Origin: Flavobacteriales bacterium
GTDB taxonomy: Bacteria; Bacteroidota; Bacteroidia; Flavobacteriales_E; Vicingaceae
DNA length: 8,621 bases
Assembly (NCBI GenBank): GCA_029262915.1
Contig: JAJCYN010000042.1
Location: 1-8,621, forward strand
Reading direction: 5' to 3'
Shown here in pieces: positions 6,431 to 8,621 of the stretch. The notes below the pieces were generated by a model. The model was given only the letters and a program-made list of their open reading frames with translations, ran no database searches and was not told the origin of the DNA. The stretch's first letter is position 1; every line of letters starts with the position of its first letter. Made by a program: the position numbers and the translations under genes.

Positions 6431-7181
6431 ATTCTTGTTTAAACAACTCAATCGTATAATCTAATAATTTTGTATCTCCAGTTTTTCCATGTCCAGGAAT
6501 AACATATTTTAAATTGGGATAGGTTACTTTTATTTGAGCAACAGTTTTCGACCACTCTTTAACATTAGCATCACCTAAATAACCTTTTTTGGCATCTAAC
6601 TCTTTTATCAAACAACCTCCAAATAATACACTTTCATTTCCTATGTAAGCAATAACATTATCCTTGGTATGGCCTTCACCAAAATATTTCATTGTAACAT
6701 AACTGTTCCCAACAGGGATTATAGCTTCATTTTCAAACCCATAAAGAGGAAAAGCTACGTTATCTGCTTTTGCAAGAGCTATGGTTGTATCGTGCCCATA
6801 CGATTTAATCCCTTTATCATTAAAAGTTTTTAATCCTCCCAAACAATCGTTATGAAAATGAGAGGCCAGTATTCCAACGACTTTACATTTCAATTTACTT
6901 TCTATCCAATTAATCACGTGAATACTTACGCTATCAGTTGTTGGTGTATCAAAGATGAAAGCTTCATTATTATTAATATAAATCATTCCATTACAACCAA
7001 TTTTCCCATATTTTGGTAAAAATAAATAGGAAGTGTGTATAAAAATATTATTGGTTAATGCTTCTATTTTTAAACTGGAAGTTTCATAACTATTTAGTTT
7101 TTTTGTCTGCCCTTTTGATGTAAATAAAGCAAATAAGAAGAAGGGAAGGATTAAAAATTTTATGTGCTTGAATAATAACAT
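6429..7181 (-). CDS. subclass B1 metallo-beta-lactamase
   Basis: A 250-residue periplasmic hydrolase of the metallo-beta-lactamase fold, the usual size for subclass B1. Residues 1-24 are a signal peptide (hydrophobic run from about 8 to 20, cleavage probably before Q25, no lipobox). All six zinc ligands of B1 enzymes are present: H108, H110 and D112 (SHFHNDCLGG), H171 (GEGHTKDN), C190 (LFGGCLIK) and H231 (IPGHG). K193 corresponds to the substrate-carboxylate-binding Lys224. The position of the usual Asn233 is Tyr201 (GYLGDAN). The Cys after the HxHxD motif recalls CcrA of Bacteroides. By family, it should bind one or two zinc ions and open the beta-lactam ring, including carbapenems; its actual spectrum cannot be read from sequence. 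No integron, insertion sequence or transfer gene is nearby and its composition matches the neighbours, so it looks like a resident gene. It is divergent from tyrS across 80 bases. Confidence 0.93.
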   Translation of the reverse strand: MLLFKHIKFLILPFFLFALFTSKGQTKKLNSYETSSLKIEALTNNIFIHTSYLFLPKYGKIGCNGMIYINNNEAFIFDTPTTDSVSIHVINWIESKLKCKVVGILASHFHNDCLGGLKTFNDKGIKSYGHDTTIALAKADNVAFPLYGFENEAIIPVGNSYVTMKYFGEGHTKDNVIAYIGNESVLFGGCLIKELDAKKGYLGDANVKEWSKTVAQIKVTYPNLKYVIPGHGKTGDTKLLDYTIELFKQE

Positions 7182-7188
7182 GTATGAT

Positions 7189-7196
7189 CAAATTTA
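7189..7196 (-). promoter_or_regulatory. promoter-like -7 box for the metallo-beta-lactamase gene
   Basis: On the minus strand this reads TAAATTTG, an exact match to TAnnTTTG, ending 7 bases before the ATG at 7181. Transcription would start almost at the start codon, giving a near-leaderless mRNA. No clear -33 TTTG is seen at the right spacing. Confidence 0.33.
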
Positions 7197-7235
7197 CCAA
7201 AAATGAGATTACTTCATCACTTCTCACATTATTGC

Positions 7236-7243
7236 TACTTTTG
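7236..7243 (+). promoter_or_regulatory. promoter-like -7 box for tyrS
   Basis: TACTTTTG matches TAnnTTTG exactly and lies 18 bases before the tyrS ATG, giving a leader of roughly ten bases. The gap is too short for a T-box leader. The -33 region has no good TTTG. Confidence 0.38.
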
Positions 7244-7261
7244 CTATTCAAAATTTAAGAG

Positions 7262-8542
7262 ATGAACTTTATAGAAGAAATTCGTTGGAGAGGTATGATA
7301 CATGATGTGATGCCAGGAACAGAAGAGCAATTTGCTAAAGAAATTACTTCAGCATACATTGGTTTTGATCCAACAGGAGATTCGTTGCATATAGGTAGTT
7401 TGGTGCAGATAATGATTTTGGTTCATTTGCAAAAAGCTGGTCATAAACCTTTTGCTCTAGTGGGTGGGGCAACAGGCATGGTAGGAGATCCTTCAGGGAA
7501 ATCTGCTGAGCGTAATTTATTAGATGAGGAAACATTAAACTATAATGTGGGATGTATTAAAAAACAATTGGAACAATTTTTAGATTTTGATTGTGGATCC
7601 AATTCTGCAGAATTGGTAAACAATTATGATTGGTTCAAAGAATTCAAGTTCTTAGACTTTATTAGAGATGTAGGAAAGCATATTTCTATCAATTATATGT
7701 TGGCTAAAGATTCTGTAAAATCTCGTTTAGAAACAGGAATGTCTTTCACTGAGTTTAGTTACCAATTGGTTCAAGGCTATGATTTTTATTGGTTAAATCA
7801 ACATAAAAATTGCAAGGTTCAATTGGGAGGATCAGATCAATGGGGAAACATTGTTACGGGCACAGAATTGATTAGAAGATTGGGAGGAGAGGAAGCTTTT
7901 GCCTGCACAACACCATTAATAAAAAAAGCGGATGGAAGTAAATTTGGTAAAACAGAGGGTGGAAATGTTTGGTTAGATAAGACCAAAACTTCACCATACA
8001 AATTTTACCAATATTGGATTAATGCATCGGATGAAGATGCAGCTAATTATATCAAAATATTTACGTTAAAAAGTAAAGAAGAAATAAAAGCATTAGAAGC
8101 AGAACATAAAAAAGAACCACATTTAAGAATTTTGCAAAAATCTCTAGCGGAAGATATTACTATTCGAGTACACTCCCAAGAAGATTTGGATGCTGCAATA
8201 AATGCTTCAGAAGTGTTGTTTAAAAAAGGTGTTGAAGCGGTGGAAGCCTTAAAAAGGTTGCCATCTAATATTTTTGAAGATGTTTTTGAAGGAGTTCCGC
8301 AAACTGAGGTGGAACTATCAGAAATTGAAAACGGTATTAATATTGTAGATGCATTAGCAACAAAAACAAATTTTTTAAGTTCTAATGGCGAAGCTAGAAG
8401 AGCTTTAAAAGAAAATTCGATAAGTGTAAATAAAGATAAGGTTGGAGAAGATAAAATAATTAATAAAGACGATTTGATTAGTGGGAAGTACATTTTGTTA
8501 CAACGCGGAAAGAAAAACTACTTTTTGGTCAAAACGATATAA
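7262..8542 (+). CDS. tyrS: tyrosine--tRNA ligase
   Basis: A complete bacterial tyrosyl-tRNA synthetase of 426 residues, the usual length. It activates tyrosine with ATP and charges tRNA-Tyr in the cytoplasm as a homodimer. The class I signatures are HIGS (43-46, the HIGH motif) and KFGKT (227-231, the KMSKS loop). Tyrosine-pocket residues are recognisable in AYIGFDPT (31-38), QLVQGYD (168-174) and GGSDQWGN (189-196). The C-terminal 65 residues or so form an S4-like RNA-binding domain ([16 protein letters not shown], then [19 protein letters not shown]). The ATG at 7262 gives the standard N-terminus; no strong Shine-Dalgarno precedes it, as usual in Bacteroidota. Its TAA overlaps the ATG of the following exported protein by one base, so the two are probably co-transcribed. 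Confidence 0.98.
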   Translation: MNFIEEIRWRGMIHDVMPGTEEQFAKEITSAYIGFDPTGDSLHIGSLVQIMILVHLQKAGHKPFALVGGATGMVGDPSGKSAERNLLDEETLNYNVGCIKKQLEQFLDFDCGSNSAELVNNYDWFKEFKFLDFIRDVGKHISINYMLAKDSVKSRLETGMSFTEFSYQLVQGYDFYWLNQHKNCKVQLGGSDQWGNIVTGTELIRRLGGEEAFACTTPLIKKADGSKFGKTEGGNVWLDKTKTSPYKFYQYWINASDEDAANYIKIFTLKSKEEIKALEAEHKKEPHLRILQKSLAEDITIRVHSQEDLDAAINASEVLFKKGVEAVEALKRLPSNIFEDVFEGVPQTEVELSEIENGINIVDALATKTNFLSSNGEARRALKENSISVNKDKVGEDKIINKDDLISGKYILLQRGKKNYFLVKTI

Positions 8543-8621
8543 TGAAACAATTACTTTTAATATTCTTAGTAATATCATTTTATTCGGGGTTTGCTCAAAC
8601 TTCTAATAAAAAAAGAATTTT
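8542..8621 (+). CDS. exported protein, N-terminal fragment (3' end outside window)
   Basis: An ATG at 8542 overlaps the tyrS stop codon by one base (TAATG) and opens a frame that stays open to the right edge, 26 full codons. The translation begins [19 protein letters not shown], a clear Sec signal peptide with likely cleavage between FA and Q, followed by TSNKKRI. The Lys near the start, the hydrophobic core and the AQ cleavage site match other exported proteins in this window. There is no Cys at the cleavage site, so a lipoprotein is unlikely. The mature protein cannot be identified from the seven residues visible. The overlap suggests translational coupling to tyrS. Confidence 0.72.
   Translation, partial: MKQLLLIFLVISFYSGFAQTSNKKRI

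Noticed and set aside
4457..7181. Ribosomal-peptide modification cluster (radical SAM + secreted protein + hydrolase)
   Set aside because: The genes are on opposing strands with different likely promoters, there is no precursor peptide, and the other two are clearly a T9SS cargo and a B1 lactamase.
6429..7181. Horizontally acquired resistance cassette
   Set aside because: No attC site, insertion sequence, integrase or composition shift surrounds the gene; B1 enzymes are commonly native to this phylum.
7182..7261. Possible T-box leader for tyrS, prompted by the inverted repeat TGAGA/TCTCA at 7204-7226
   Set aside because: The gap is only 80 bases, shared with a divergent promoter, far shorter than a T-box, and no T-box core sequence is present.
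8047..8493. 148-codon minus-strand ORF, and a shorter one at 7344-7535
   Set aside because: Both lie antisense inside tyrS; the serine-rich composition is a by-product of the opposite strand's codons.

Overview
The window looks like chromosomal DNA from a member of the Bacteroidota, most likely a Flavobacteriales-type bacterium. The base composition is strongly AT-rich. It encodes a cargo protein with a type IX secretion (T9SS) C-terminal signal and a DUF5686 outer-membrane protein with an N-terminal carboxypeptidase-D-like regulatory domain. Several signal peptides end in ...Q, several promoter-like TAnnTTTG boxes are present, and Shine-Dalgarno sequences are weak or absent. All of these are lineage habits. 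No tRNA, rRNA, CRISPR array, transposase or integrase is visible, and no gap between genes exceeds about 100 bases.

Layout, left to right. (1) The 3' part of a SpoIIE/PP2C-type phosphatase gene runs in from the left edge (+). (2) It converges on a two-gene minus-strand unit, a DUF5686 outer-membrane protein followed by DNA polymerase IV (dinB), joined by a TGATG stop/start overlap. (3) Divergent from that unit is a radical SAM/SPASM protein (+). The 73-base gap between them holds a perfect 19-bp palindrome overlapping a promoter-like box. (4) The radical SAM gene meets, tail to tail with only 2 bases between the stop codons, a secreted T9SS cargo protein of unknown function (-). (5) Upstream of that, on the same strand, is a complete subclass B1 metallo-beta-lactamase (-). 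(6) Divergent from it is tyrS (+). Its stop codon overlaps the start of a further exported protein that runs off the right edge.

The genes do not form one obvious pathway. They are a mix of housekeeping (tyrS, dinB), envelope and secretion (DUF5686 protein, T9SS cargo, exported partial protein), signalling (SpoIIE phosphatase), an intrinsic resistance-type enzyme (B1 beta-lactamase) and an orphan radical SAM enzyme. I do not see a convincing undescribed multi-gene system. The points most worth following up are the lactamase with an unusual active-site residue, the palindrome in the dinB-unit/radical SAM divergent region, and the radical SAM/SPASM enzyme with no visible peptide substrate.
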